DNA of 64,000 bases from Chrysopilus asiliformis. Taxonomy: Eukaryota > Arthropoda > Insecta > Diptera > Rhagionidae. Location of the stretch: contig OZ035962.1 in assembly GCA_964034945.1 (NCBI GenBank), forward strand, positions 101,316,284 to 101,380,283, read 5' to 3'. The notes beneath the pieces were generated by a model. It did not search any database. It was not told where the DNA came from and saw nothing but the letters and a program-made list of their open reading frames with translations. A program made the translations under genes and the position numbers. How positions within the stretch are numbered: the stretch's first letter is position 1; every line of letters starts with the position of its first letter. Positions 1 through 12,049 of this stretch are shown here, piece after piece.

Positions 1-1439
1 TTGTTTATTTCAACTGCTTCCTAGATTTTGAAAAACTTTAATTGCCAGTTTCACGAAACTTTTAGCGGCTACTACCTTGATTTAGCGAGTTCTAAAAATT
101 TCGTAAAACTCGCCATAAATTTAGAGCATAATTTTAGAAAAATTAATTTATTTTCATAATTTTTTAAAAATTAGATTTTCTGTGCCAAAGGCAATCTCCT
201 AATTAATTTCCAATGTGTTATTAAGTAGTTTGCTAATGTTATCTGTTGATTTTTTTTAAGAAACTGTATTTAGATAGTTCCTTTTAGTTAAGCTATTCTA
301 TTAAATAATGACCAATTGAAGTTTACTATTAATAAAAAGTGTTCCAGTGAAAAACATTTGTCAATAAATCTTTAATATTTTCTTTAAGACATTTGTGAGC
401 AAAATATGATTTTAATGGATAAGATATTGTAGAATTAAAGTACAAAGTAGAAACTTTTTAACTTGAATCGTATAAAAAAATCAATTTTTCAGATTACGAT
501 TATTGAATGTTCATTCGACCATGTATATTAACGAGCAGCAACGTTCCTCGAGTATACTCGAGTACAATTATTTTTGTCTGTTGCGCTTGAAATAATTCGA
601 TTGTGCTCTTTAAGAATTTAAAAAAAAATTGCATCAGGTTAAAAAGATTCTACACTAGTCTATAAATAATCCCACAAACAGGACAATGGGACATTTTTTC
701 GATACCTTACATCATTTTAAAATACAATTTTACTCTGTACTTTAAACTTATTGACTGTAAAAACTTGATTATAACATTTTAAATTAATTAAACATCATTA
801 AAAAAAACTATATGTATTTTTAGTTAAAGGAAATTGTTGGTTTTAGTTCAAAAAAAAAAAAAAGAGAAAGCAATAAAAACTGTTCAAGTAGAAATTGCCG
901 GTAATCCTATGCATTAAATATGTTCATTTTCACCTTTTCCGTAGAACAGCACAACCAATGCCCATATCAATGAATTTTTATGTGGCAAATGATCCTTGAA
1001 CAAAGTGAAAGGTCATTTCCGAAAAGGTTCACTCAAGATTTATTACCTGGAATTGTTTACTATCTTTCGAAAATCAACGGATTCAAGCAATGCTCCAAAA
1101 GTTGTAATAAAAACAGTAAAAATACTTCCATTCCCCCGCCGCTGTGTCCAAACGAAGTAAAAAGGATAAGGTGTATCAGTATTATTGTAATGGAGCGTGG
1201 GGATTATTTTAGGGTTTTTGTAGCGCCTAAGGACTCCCTAATGGGGTGTGGCTCAGGTGTATTTGAATTTCAGATTCAATTTTCTATTCCCTTTCATCAC
1301 AGCTTAGCCCCTTTTCAGATTCCTTTACTCATGTTGTAATTTATCAAATTCTGTTATTTAAATCTGCGAATAATGTTTTGTCTTTTTTTCATGCAGAGTT
1401 GTCTGAAAAATTGTAATCGAAAATAAATAAAAAAAACAC
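1..1439. other. AT-rich sequence, nothing recognised
   Basis: No gene or clear repeat boundary. A 119-codon frame at 980-1339 has no recognisable motif and starts in AT-rich DNA. Confidence 0.5.
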
Positions 1440-1690
1440 AGCTTGATCCACCTAACGGTTAGATTATAATTTTTTTTACATAATCATACTTTATATGGTG
1501 AATATGATAGTGTTGAATTTTTTTTATACAAAAACATTGAAAAACTCGAGAACTAATTGATGTAGAAAGTTGAAATTTGGCTTGGAATAGGTTTTATTAA
1601 AAGATAAACCTCTTTCGAGGTCAACCACTCCTTCTCCTCTCTCCCATACAAATAGAAGAGATTTTTGCGCATTTCTCGAAAAAACAGAGT
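1440..1690 (-). repeat. Interspersed repeat, inverted relative of 5960-6190
   Basis: The reverse complement of this stretch resembles 5960-6190: the CATACAAATAGAAGAG start, GGTTTTATTAAAAGATAAACC, and the CACCTAACGG segment. The two copies bracket 4.3 kb. Confidence 0.55.
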
Positions 1691-1950
1691 AAACTGGGTT
1701 TACTCTCTCCTCTTACTCCCCAATACACATGGTCTACTTTTCATTGCACCTCTTGCACACCTATTCAAATTTCAGGCTAATCGGTTAAGCCGATTTCACC
1801 TGAAACAGAAAGAGTACGAAACTTAATCCTTCACGTTCCTTTTTTGTGTCAAAACTACTGGGCTGATTGGCCTGAAATTGGGTAGGGATATTATTCAAAC
1901 GCTCGGCTTGAGCTTTTATTTCCTTAGCAAGTGAGTCAGAATATTCTAGT

Positions 1951-2390
1951 ACTAGCTTGCAAACCCGTCGTTGTCGGGTTAAGTTTTTTCAAATTTTTTT
2001 TTTGATGGTCTATGTTGGAGCTAAACTTCAGGCCAATCGGCTCGGTAGTTTCCCCGCGAAAAGGTAACATAGAGGAAGAGCTAAATTTCGAGATCACTTT
2101 ACCCCCTCCCCTTACTCCCCCACCTCTCGGGCTACCTTTTAATAGGTCTATGTTGAGATTGGACCCCCGACGAACATCTATGCCAAATTTCAGGCCAATC
2201 GGCTCGGTAATTTCCCCGCGAAAGATAACATAGAGGGAAAACTAAGTTTCGAGATGACTTTACCCTCTCCCCTTACTCCCCCCACCTATCGGGCTACTTT
2301 TCCGTATGCCTATGTTGGAACCAGAACTACCACAGACACTCATGCCAAATTTCAAGTCAATCGGTTCAGCCGTTTTTACGTGAAAGAGGA

Positions 2391-2421
<31 letters not shown>

Positions 2422-2444
2422 TCAACTCATTTTTATATATTAGT
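1951..2444 (+). repeat. Interspersed repeat with ACTAGC start and GACAGACA tail, copy 1
   Basis: Starts ACTAGCTTGCAAACCCGTCG-TTGTCGGGTTAAG. The block AATTTCAGGCCAATCGGCTCGG-TAGTTTCCCCGCGAAA recurs two to three times. It ends with a CAGA microsatellite and TTTTTATATATTAGTA. Sister copies at 23880 and 31400. Family not named. Confidence 0.8.
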
Positions 2445-3795
2445 ATGATTAGTATGAAGTATGATTTCCTGCTAAATTTTTGTTATTCTTTTTATTGACA
2501 AAAATGCTTTGCATTAAAAAAGTGACTTTTTTCATTAAAAAGTGTTATTTTCTGTTAAAAAAAATCTTGCATAAAGATCCTGTGAGAAATTCAACTTTAA
2601 ATGATCCCAAAAACCCTCGAAAATAAAATATTCCTCTAAAAAGTGTAAAACAATTTAAAAATTTCCGTATAATTAAATTTTGCAAAACTGCCCCAATCAA
2701 AAATTCATCCCTGCACAAAGTGATGGTACCGTCCTTTGATCAATTTATATGTATCTGCTCAATTTATTCTCATTAGGTTAAATATGAATTTTTCATTTTT
2801 TGCTCGGATTTGCTTTAATTTTAAAAATATTGTCGGTCCTCAGTGTTGCTGATTTGCATAATTTTTCGCAACTTTCGTAGGTCAAAGGAAACGAGCGAAA
2901 ATCATCAGGAATAAAGGACCAAAAAATTGAAAATAAGTGAAAATTTTGAGAGTTTGCTCGTCCGGGAGCGGGATTTTCTTTAATTTAATTAGAAATTTTC
3001 ATGATTTTAGTAGTCTGGTTAATTTTTTATATTCAACATCCTTCGTTTTCCCTCGTTATGGACATTTCGAGATTGAAAATTTCCTTCAGTTAAAAGGAGT
3101 AAATTTCTTTAATGAAAGATTGGTTTTACGAGAAAAGAAAATTAATTCTGAAGCAGCATAATTTAACAAAAGTTTAATAACGGCTCTAGCAGAATTCCCT
3201 TTGTGAATTATCTCAGGTGAAAACTTGTGCAAATCATTTCATACTTGAGTGTTGTAATTTTCTTGAGAGAATTATATATTTATAAGTTTTCAGTAAAAGG
3301 GATTTACCTTTGCATATAAATGTGAAGTTTCGTATGAAACTTTGAAATTAAGATTCTATCCTATTTTATTTTAGATTAAATTATTCTCGGTTTCTTCGAT
3401 TTTTACTACACCTCTTAGTATCATCACGTATAGTTTCAGGGCACTATTTGGAAATTAATTTACCTTATATTTATTCACGGATGAATGAGATTTACGTGAA
3501 CAATATCTTTTAATAATTTACCGGGGATCACTTGAAGGGGATATTTATTCTTATTATAAATGAATAATGAGTTTCAGACTAACGAGGATCGAAGGTATAA
3601 TGGGTTTAATTATTTTCACACGACAACTTCCAAATGATTTTTAATTACATTTTAATTGCGATCTGAATTCTATATTATTTCGATAAGAGAATTTCAGGTA
3701 TATTACAGAAATTATTTATTAGATGAATTAATTAATTATTGAACTGAGAAACAAATCTGAGTGTCTTTTAACAAGTTTTCACATTTAAAAATCTT
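2445..3795. other. AT-rich spacer, nothing recognised
   Basis: Homopolymer-rich sequence with short chance frames only. Confidence 0.5.
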
Positions 3796-3799
3796 TTAA

Positions 3800-4036
3800 C
3801 ACGTTGACTGCCAGACCAATTTTGCAAAAATGTAAGGAAGATGCCAATACATGTAGACGTATGTAGAATGTACGTATGTATGAATGTATGTATGTATGCA
3901 TGTAAATTGTAGACCCAGCTATCGAAAATGATAGCCTTGGTCGCTCATGAATCATAGTGCCAATTTTCACTGGCTATCAAAAATGATAGCCACGGCTCAC
4001 TGGCTATCAAAAATGATAGCCATGGTAGTCAATGTG
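3800..4036. mobile_element. piggyBac-type MITE with three internal hairpins
   Basis: TTAA on both sides (3796-3799 and 4037-4040). Imperfect inverted ends CACGTTGACTGCC and GGTAGTCAATGTG. Contains three copies of the 20-base palindrome-like GGCTATCAAAAATGATAGCC and an ATGT microsatellite near 3860-3905. Non-coding. Confidence 0.8.
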
Positions 4037-4162
4037 TTAACAAATATTCACCTATAACCTCATGAAATTTCAATTAAACCGTAGAAAATTTCAGAAAACA
4101 ACTTTTAAACACTTAGTTTTAGCCAGAGCTTAGAGGAAGGCACTTTAATGCCGAAGCACAGC

Positions 4163-4447
4163 TCAGGATGGTCGGAAGAACGAAAGGAGATGTCGGTTTA
4201 TGTTCTCCTTGAACTTCTGCGGGTTATAGTCCTCGGGGAAACCATCGGATGGTAGATCGTTCCAAAGTCTTGTTGTTCGCGGAATAAAGGAACCCCTAAA
4301 CTTAACTGTACGAAAACGGGGAGACTCAAGGAAGAACTCGTGCGCGCGTCCACCTGCACGAGAGTAGGGAAAATCTACCGTGGAGGAATAAGTTGGGAAA
4401 TTTCAGTGGAACATTTCCCATGGAAATATCGATAGAATATGCTGAGT
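4163..4447 (-). pseudogene. LINE reverse transcriptase, C-terminal fragment
   Basis: Reverse strand encodes, with a stop and frame changes, the C-terminal signature of CR1/Jockey-type non-LTR retrotransposon proteins: FPWEMFH, then AGGRAHEFFLESPRFRTVKF, then FIPRTTRLWNDLPSDGFPED and FKENINRHLLSFF, with a TGA near 4163. It is a 5'-truncated, dead copy. The exact clade cannot be set from this tail. Confidence 0.75.
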
Positions 4448-4710
4448 ACCCAAACAGAGCTTGTGTTTTACCTTTTTTACATGTAAACATAAGAATATTT
4501 ACAATCGCCAAGTGCTAATCGTCAAATACTCTCTATGAGAGCAGACTAAATATTTATGAAAAAAAAATCCATTTGTATCCATTGGATTACGGTTATGTAT
4601 AATCATATTCTAAACACATTTTATCTCTATAAATTTTTCGATACTATGTAAGGAGTGGTTCAACTAGACTCTTATGTATAGATAAGTTATGTAAAATCAT
4701 ATTCAAACTA

Positions 4711-5636
4711 TTGGGAGTATGCATTGAAAATGAGCGTTTTTTTTATAAAAATCAACAGTTTATTTTGAGAAAACTATCGGACTCAGATCATTGAAAATAC
4801 TGTCCATCGGCAGCTACGACCTTCTCCCATCTTTCAGGTAGCATGCGGATTCCACGCTGGAAAAAGTCTTGGTCTTTTGCGGCAATCCAGTCATCGACCC
4901 ATTTTTTGGTATCGTCATAAGAAGAAAATCGCTGCTCAGCCAGGCCATGTGTCATCGACCGGAACAAATGGTAATCGGAGGGGGCAATGTCTGGTGAATA
5001 CGGCGGGTGGGGTAGGACTTCCCATTTGAGGTTCTCCAGGTAGTTTTTTACAACATTTGCAACATGGGGTCGTGCGTTGTCCGTCCCTCGGTTTCAACTC
5101 ATACGGCACGCAATTTCCTTGCTTTTGAATCATTTCCAGTTGTTTCAAGCGCCTACAAACTGTTGGTTGATCGACTCCCAATGTTTCCGCAAGCTCTTCC
5201 TGTATCTGGCATGGATCTTCATCAAGTAATGCCTCCAAATCGGTATCTTCAAACTTTTTCTCAGCACCAGGATGTTCTTCATCTTCGAGGTCAAAATCAC
5301 CACCCTTGAATTGTTGAAACCATCTTCTGCATGTTTGTTCTGAAAGAGCATTGTCGCCGTATATTTCCACTAATGTTCTATGCCCCTCAGCTGCTGTTGT
5401 CTTTCGGTGGAAGTAATGTAAAAGAATTTCCCGCAAAAACGGTTTTGTAGCCACGAACTCAGCCATGTTTAAAATTTCGGATAAAAATGTCTTTACACTC
5501 CGGCAGTTGAAATTAGACTGATGTTTGCAGCCCAGGGTTTTAGCTTTCAGGTAAAATTTATTTCAGCCCGATCGGATATATACCTGCCGAATTATGAGTC
5601 TCAATACAAAAATGCATTTTCAATGCATACTCCCAA
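4711..5636 (-). mobile_element. Internally deleted mariner element in an older repeat
   Basis: Flanked by TA at 4709-4710 and 5637-5638. The terminal inverted repeats match over about 22 bases (TTGGGAGTATGCATTGAAAA). At 926 bases it is shorter than a full mariner (about 1.3 kb in the family). It sits in an interspersed repeat whose uninserted relative is visible at 32767-32768. Confidence 0.93.
4788..5466 (-). pseudogene. Mariner transposase remnant, first catalytic region deleted
   Basis: Cut-and-paste transposase of the mariner family. From the ATG at 5466 the N-terminal helix-turn-helix half is clear (FLREILLHYFHRK, CRRWFQQFKGGDFDL, EELAETLGVDQPTVCRRLKQL). After the YELKPRD segment about 120 residues are missing, including the first catalytic aspartate (GDEKW region). 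Sequence resumes in another frame with DNARPH (second aspartate), PPYSPDIAPSDYHLF (third aspartate) and a normal C-terminus ending GQYFQ, stop at 4788-4790. Deletion plus frame change means it cannot make active enzyme, though its inverted repeats could be mobilised by a relative. Confidence 0.93.
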
Positions 5637-5959
5637 TACATTTTACCTTCATAAATTTTTCAATACGACTTACCTTTTTCGAAGAAATTGTGAAACCTGT
5701 TTTGTTTGTATAGATGAGGATGAAAGGGGGGGGGGGGGGGAGGGGGGGTGAATGGTCCGGTTTTGTCCGATTTTGCCGATCAAGAACTTAGCGTTGCATT
5801 TTACGAGAAACGCAACCATCGACTTCTTCAAGTAAACCTTAACCGACTTCTTCAAGTAAATCTTAACCCATTTTAAATCTTAATGCATTTTAACGTGGTT
5901 TTTTGCAATTGACGCGGTTTTTTGCATTCGAAATCTGCTGGAAAAAATGAACCATTTTC

Positions 5960-6190
5960 GAGATAATCGCACAAATATTTTCCATTTGTATGGGAGTAGG
6001 GGGAAGAGTAGTACAATTTTTCCCATTTTGGGAAGAGGTTTATCTTTTGATAAAAGCTTGTTCTATGCCAAATTTCAACTTTTTACTTCAATTAGTTCTC
6101 AATTTTTTTTGTATAAAAAAATCAACAATATATCGAATTATATTCATCATATGAAGTGTGATTTATTATCATCTCACCGTTATGTGGATT
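5960..6190 (+). repeat. Interspersed repeat, relative of 1440-1690
   Basis: TTTGTATGGGAGTAGGGGGA, AGGTTTATCTTTTGATAAAAG and TCTCACCGTTATGTGGATTA have inverted counterparts at 1440-1690. No coding content recognised. Confidence 0.55.
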
Positions 6191-7000
6191 AAGCAATGTT
6201 TTGTACAAGCTTTTCAAACAAAATAATTCATATGTCAACTAATTAAAAAAAATGTATTTTTTTACATTATTGTGCAAATATGTACTAAAGTAAAATCCAT
6301 AATATACAATAGAATTAGTTTTTATTATACAAAAAAAAATTTTTACTATGATGAGTTCATAAATAATTCCATTGTAAAAACTCATTTCACAAAATTCTGA
6401 AGTGCATAAATGAGTTTTATTCTGTGGCTTTTGTATATTCACTGCTTATACACACGAGAATTTCATTCAATTTTATTTAAATGAATGCAGCATAATCAAA
6501 TAATTATAAATAAATATAATTCCACAAAAGCGGATAGAATATGTGCGGAAATGGAATATAAACAATTATTCAAAACAATATAAGTGGCTTTGTAAAGTGA
6601 AATTGAATTACAATGACTGAAGTGAAACAGGATCTATGTTGGTTTTATTCCGCTTATTTAAAAAAAATAAAAAATTTGTTTTTAAAGTTTGAATAATAGT
6701 AAGTTTATTTTCCATTTTCTTGTCCATAATGGGAGGATTGTTAAATTTTCTAAAAATTTTAAATGTGCGGATTCGGAAAAGTTCTGGTTTTTGGATTTGG
6801 TTACAACCGGTGGTGTAGCCAAAGAAAGCGGTTGCGAGGGGGCGGGGGGAGGTCCAAAAATATTATACTCAAAAATATTTCCACTGTCGTTACAGACTCC
6901 ATGACCTTTCATCCTCGGGTTTCGCCATTGGTTACGACACTTTTTTTTGAAAATGTTTCGGTTTTGGCCCACTAAAATGTTGTTAGTCAATCTCAACTCA
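6191..7000. other. AT-rich spacer with a short G-rich patch
   Basis: Nothing recognised apart from a GGGGGCGGGGGGAGG patch near 6838. It precedes the LINE fragment at 7012. Confidence 0.5.
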
Positions 7001-7011
7001 TTTCGCCCGTA

Positions 7012-7290
7012 GTTAAACTCATAAGATTCAACAGACTCCGGTGGGCTGGTCTTGTCACTCGAATGAGGGGAAGTGACACGGCTCGGAAAGTCTTCTGCGG
7101 TAGGTTATTAACAACAAGGCGACGAAGAGGACCAAGCCTTAGATGGCAAGACGGCGTTGACCAAGATGCGAAGAGAATTGGGATGCAAAACTGGGGGACA
7201 TCGGCGCGCGACCGGGACCTCTGGTGAGAGCCATTGCGGCAGGCCATGACCGGAAACTGGTTGTAGTGCCGAGAGAAAGAGAGAGATAAA
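7012..7290 (+). pseudogene. LINE ORF2 C-terminal fragment ending in GA-rich tail
   Basis: Plus strand encodes the common tail of non-LTR retrotransposon proteins: RLRWAGLVTRMRGSDTARKV, then RRRRGPSLRWQDGVDQDAKR and a WGTSARDRDLW ending at a TGA. The 3' end is GAGAAAGAGAGAG. A diverged inverted copy lies at 45998-46199. Confidence 0.75.
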
Positions 7291-7377
7291 ATTTTGTTCA
7301 ATATTATCGAGAAACATACTGCTTGTTTTTTTTATAATTGGAATACTGTGAATGAATTTCGAAAGATATGTTTGAGC

Positions 7378-7725
7378 CATAGATATACTAGATCGCTCGA
7401 TTTGCTGTCTCAAATGGTCCAATTTCAATACAGTTCAGTGAATCAAAACGAGTCAAGTAAGAGCAATATAACCATATGAAAATAAATATAGCCCTCTCGT
7501 TTAAACCGTGAGCTGTCAAAGGCAAATAGACTTTCGGAATGGTGTTGGCACCTAAAGTTATTTGTTTGCGCCTAAAGTTGGTCTCAAACTTGTGAAATTT
7601 GAATTTCGCGACCTTATACAGTTCAGTGGATGCGTTCAAGTACGATAAAGAGGGAAATACTTTTGGGACCATTTTTCAGCAGAGCTTTGTATGGTGACAG
7701 TTGTTCTATGTTATATAGTTCTGTG
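7378..7725. mobile_element. Short element with perfect 8-base target duplication (P- or hAT-like), copy A
   Basis: GTTTGAGC occurs at 7370-7377 and again at 7726-7733, directly flanking a 348-base unit that begins CATAGATATACTAGATC and ends ATATAGTTCTGTG. Ends CACAG/CATAG resemble the P-superfamily pattern more than hAT. Shares an ATTTGCTGTCTCAAATGG block with copy B at 16375. Non-coding. Confidence 0.75.
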
Positions 7726-7733
7726 GTTTGAGC

Positions 7734-9889
7734 TGAAAAACATTGCCGAACAACATATATGTATCTTCTTTCTAGTACAAAATCTTCTTTCTAGTGCATG
7801 TTGCGATGAAAACTGTTAATTTTACAGCAAATTTAATGGGCTAGAATTTACATTCAGAGAATTTTTACATGAATCGGGTCATTTAGGAGTTATAAGGCGG
7901 TGACAAGCGCGGATACAGGTCAGTGGGTCACAAGGTCATTTTGCCTGCGGCGCATTTCTTCCCCCTTTTATCCTTATAAACGCTTGTGATGCAATTGGGT
8001 TAAGTTTATCTGATCAGAAAAAAATTGAACGGATGCGATTCAAGAAAAAAATTGAACGGAAGCGATTCCATTATAAAATGGGAATAATAAGATTTTTGTT
8101 CCTGAGACGTTCCAAGCGATTTCGTTTTATGGAGGTTCCACTGTGTTTATAAAGGATAAACAAAAATTTTGTGGTGATCCACCAAATTTAACAACGACAT
8201 ACAATAATGTCATTGGTATTTCCAACCTTCGAAATACTTTGAAAAAAATTTCTTCCTTCACTTTCTGCTCAATTTGGCATTCACCCTTATTCGCTGTTTC
8301 ATTTATCATTTGCCACAGAGGTAAACTATTGAGGAAAAAAGTGTAGCAATTTATATCCGTTGGCTTTTTAAACGTACAAATCGGGTAAACACTCGACTGA
8401 GGATGTATTTTCGTCCTCAATTTACTTGAATTACATTCATCATCAATTTCGCATTAGGCAAAGAAAAATTCCACCGGCTACAGAAAAAAAGTCACGAGGA
8501 CTCGAATGAAAAATGCTCCAGATCAAGTCAGAGAGGGTGGAAGAATTTTCCTGATCTTCTGAAGCTCCACGACTACGCTGGAAAACCAGCGTGAGACCTC
8601 CATCTGTTCGACAAGGATTCATGCCACTTTGAAACCGTGAGGTCTCACACTCAATTCGTCGCATCAGAAGGGAGCATCAGAAGGTAGCACCACACCGCAT
8701 GGAATCAAATCCCCATCATGGCAATCGATACTAAATCGATTTCGGAGATATTCTTTGATATGCAAACGAGGGGAAGCTGTAGATATTAGGGCAATAAATT
8801 TTCATAATTTTTCTTTCAAGGGCTCCAATGTCGGTGGAATATTTATTGCCTTTTCGTCTGTATTTGACGAGACTGAAGACGGCATCGCAGCATTTTTCTT
8901 ATCATTATGTTTCTCACGGAAACTTAATATTTGGCGGTGAACCATAAGTTTGCTTCGTCCTTGCCTTAGTTTATCACTCAAATGTATGTCGTACGAGCAA
9001 AGAAAGAAAAATATGGGAGAACTCACAAATTCTATTTGAAATATTCAAATATAAAGAAATATGGAAAAAATATGGAAAACTCTCCGAAACTTTCAACATT
9101 CTTATGCGGATGTATCGGTAGATATCTTATGAAAAACGATGATGTAAAGGAAAATTTGTTATTTTAATATCGTGTCTTATCATAGCATCTTCTGATAAAA
9201 CCAAATATTAAATAACGAATTTTACTTCTCATTTTCAGAATTTCAAATTGGTTTTATTCGTACGAAAATATTGAAACTTTCTGACGCCTAATGGGAGGTT
9301 TCATTTGAATAAATCAATTTTCAGAAGAAGTTTTCAAATTTATGTTGAAAAAAAATTCCGACTTCCAAGTTATCAGTGGGTAAGAAACAGGTTTTCGTGG
9401 AATTTCCCCATAATTTTCTTCAAAATCTCGGGAAGTTTGGCCAGTCTTGGGATCAGGCATATTCTCCCGTCGTCTTAGGACCAAATGTTGTCCCGGGTTT
9501 TCCAAGTAAGTGTTAGGATTTTTAACAAATGCCGTATGCAATAAAAAAATTTTGCCTGCGGCCCTTTTGTCTTCATTCCTGGTTTCACAATTTTCGTTGC
9601 CATTATTTTTGGAGAGTGCGAAACATTACATTAATTTTCGCTTGGTTCACCTTTTATATTGGGTTTGACCCCAGTAAAAATTTTCTCTCTATAAAAATAG
9701 TCTTTGGTGTTCAGATTCAGTCATCCACCCAATATCAATAAAGGGAAATCCGCTGAAAGCCAAATATTTTGAATGAGGCTTTTGTGAAAAATCGTTAAAA
9801 AAATGCGCCGCAGGCAAAAAATCGTAATTCACCCCCAGGCGAAATAGCGATCTTTTTGGTATATTTAGTGATCATTTTTTTAACATTTA
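7734..9889. other. Spacer with scattered hAT-like words
   Basis: GCCTGCGGCGCAT at about 7943 and relatives at about 9553 and 9804 suggest decayed hAT MITEs. The 8440-8720 stretch is GC-richer and repeats GAGGTCTCAC, but has no recognisable product. Confidence 0.45.
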
Positions 9890-9893
9890 TTAA

Positions 9894-10396
9894 CCCTCAT
9901 ACTGTCCTCGGGTCATTTCTGACCCAAATTCGATTTTAATTAAAAGTATCTTCTCAACTACATGAACAATGTTTGTATGGTGTAGGCTCTGTGAACAAAT
10001 TTCTTTTGAATACCGAAAACAATAATCTATTTGTTCATATATTAATCCATTGAAGAGCACTGAAAATTGTGACGGGTGTAGTCTTCATGGGTCATAAATG
10101 ACCCTAGTGTTTATTACTGCCTGAAACATTCTAATTAATTTTTATTTCTCTATAGCGCAAAAACTTTTTGTAGTTCCACTCAAAGTGTAATAAAAAATCA
10201 ATTTATTTAAGAGAAAACCTATTTTTATGTGAAAAATGTAGAGGGTCATTCTTGACCCACGAAGACATCATACGTTATTTTTCTTAACGACAGTATGAGG
10301 GGTAAGAGAAAACCAATTTTTATGTGAAAAATGTAGAGGGTCATTATTGACCCACGAAGACATCATACGTTATTTTTCTTAACGACAGTATGAGGG
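9894..10396. mobile_element. piggyBac-type MITE with duplicated right end
   Basis: TTAA on both sides (9890-9893 and 10397-10400). Perfect 13-base ends CCCTCATACTGTC and its complement. Internal GGTCA-N-TGACC dyads recur four times. The last 95 bases are tandemly duplicated (10208-10302 and 10303-10397), so an extra copy of the right end lies inside. Non-coding. Confidence 0.85.
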
Positions 10397-10419
10397 TTAA
10401 ATTATAACTCTAAATTAAA

Positions 10420-10510
10420 TAATCCGGAACAAAAGCTTGGTTTTGGGGACGCCGAAATAACATGCCTAAATCCGGGACTGTTTCAGCCATTCCGGGTCAT
10501 ATCGTCACCC
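10420..10510. mobile_element. hAT MITE terminal fragment
   Basis: Ends CATTCCGGGTCATATCGTCACCCTG and carries AATCCGGAACAAAAG, matching the right end of the hAT MITE at 60460-60552. Its other end is not recognisable. The piggyBac MITE at 9894 lies immediately before it, probably nested. Confidence 0.6.
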
Positions 10511-12049
10511 TGCTTATACGTGACTAATTTTTTGAAAAAAATTTCATACACGTTTCAGCCCTTAAAGATTTCTATGTGATTTTGTGTTACATTTCGTAAT
10601 TGTAATTTCATAAAAATCAAAGTTTTGATTCGTTGACATTTCCAATCTTTTCAGTCGAATGTTTATTTCAATGATAACTTTATTTACCGATTAATATCGT
10701 CTAACCACCATTAAAATTTATTTGTGCACGTAGTTACCCCTTGCTTGAAATCGTCCTCCCTGGAATACACAAGGATGCTTTTCTTTGTGCTTAATATATG
10801 GATGTGCATATAAAATGAATATAAAATCGTGAGTAGAATATTTATTTCGGTTACCTTGTGAATATTTCGTATGCAATCAGGGATTATTGTTCGGAATTTG
10901 GGATTTGTAGCTCCGTTTGCTGGTATGAAAACATTTTCCAGCGTTTTGAAAATAAAGCACGTGCCATCAGTCTACTATAAGACATCGTCCTTTCCCCGAT
11001 TTTTCTCGTCTTACATGAGTTTACTTTCTGGGCTATAATCTTGAAAAAGAACTCTTTCAGTTTATTTCAGTTTCTCCTTTGGCAGAATCCTAACAAAAAG
11101 TTGTTAAGGGTGTAATTTGTGGCAAAAATGTATTAAAATAGACTGAACGTGATTCAAGTTAATGTTCCAGGCATCAAAAACTAAGATATTTCTTTGAGTT
11201 TTCTTAGAAAACAATGTTTCACAAGAATTTTTATAGTTGCAAAAATAGAACTAAAAAAATGGGAACCTAATGAGGTTAGAAAAATCCAAAATTAAAACGA
11301 CATATTTTATGGTGGCGCAACTGAAATTATGAATAGAACACGCCCCGCTTCCTGCTCTTGCTTTTTCGCGATTTTTTTTTGTATAGGTTTAATACCATCA
11401 TTACATTCCCACAAACCATCATGTAATATACACATTTAGTAACATATTTTATGAACAACCCCTAAATACTGCAATTTGCTTAATGCTCAACTAGTGCATC
11501 CTTCAAAATGATGTCACTGTAAGAGGAATCTACCTTCAACTCAAAGACATGTATTTCAATTCAACTCAAAAGCTTTTTACACATACTGAAAGGGTTTTTT
11601 TAAACTTTTAATACTATTGTCCATCAAACAAAAGATTGTTCAGTGAGCACCATTTCCTGGCTTTTAAAGTTCGAAACGAAATCTTTAGAATGTTATGTGA
11701 AAAGAGTGGAATACAAAGAAGCGTACAGGTATTTTAAATTTTTTTTAGGTATTTGTGTTTTGAAAAAAAAAACATTTTGAATTCAATTTTTAGGTGATTG
11801 TATGCCAAATATAAGGAACTGTGTAGGCTTCGAACAACGGATTCTTCCTTCACATCAGCATCAACAAAAATGTCTCTTCCTTATTGGGATTTTACCACGT
11901 TCCAAGAAAAAATATTTTATGTTGAATAAATCGATTTAATCCGGAAAAATAGTGTGTCTGCAAATTTACTCCTTTTTTTCAAATTTACGCGCACCACGCA
12001 AGAAGAAAGTTTAATAAATTGTTGTTTGAATTAAGAATTTCATTCCGGC

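Noticed and set aside
5064..5351. Frames at 5064-5309 (plus) and 5145-5351 (minus)
   Set aside because: Both overlap the mariner transposase in other frames and carry no motif of their own.
7388..7672. 94-codon minus-strand frame at 7388-7672
   Set aside because: It falls inside the 348-base MITE with octamer duplication and shows no motif.
8443..8664. 73-codon minus-strand frame at 8443-8664 as an exon
   Set aside because: The GC-richer stretch contains repeated GAGGTCTCAC words typical of a repeat; no splice sites or domain support coding.
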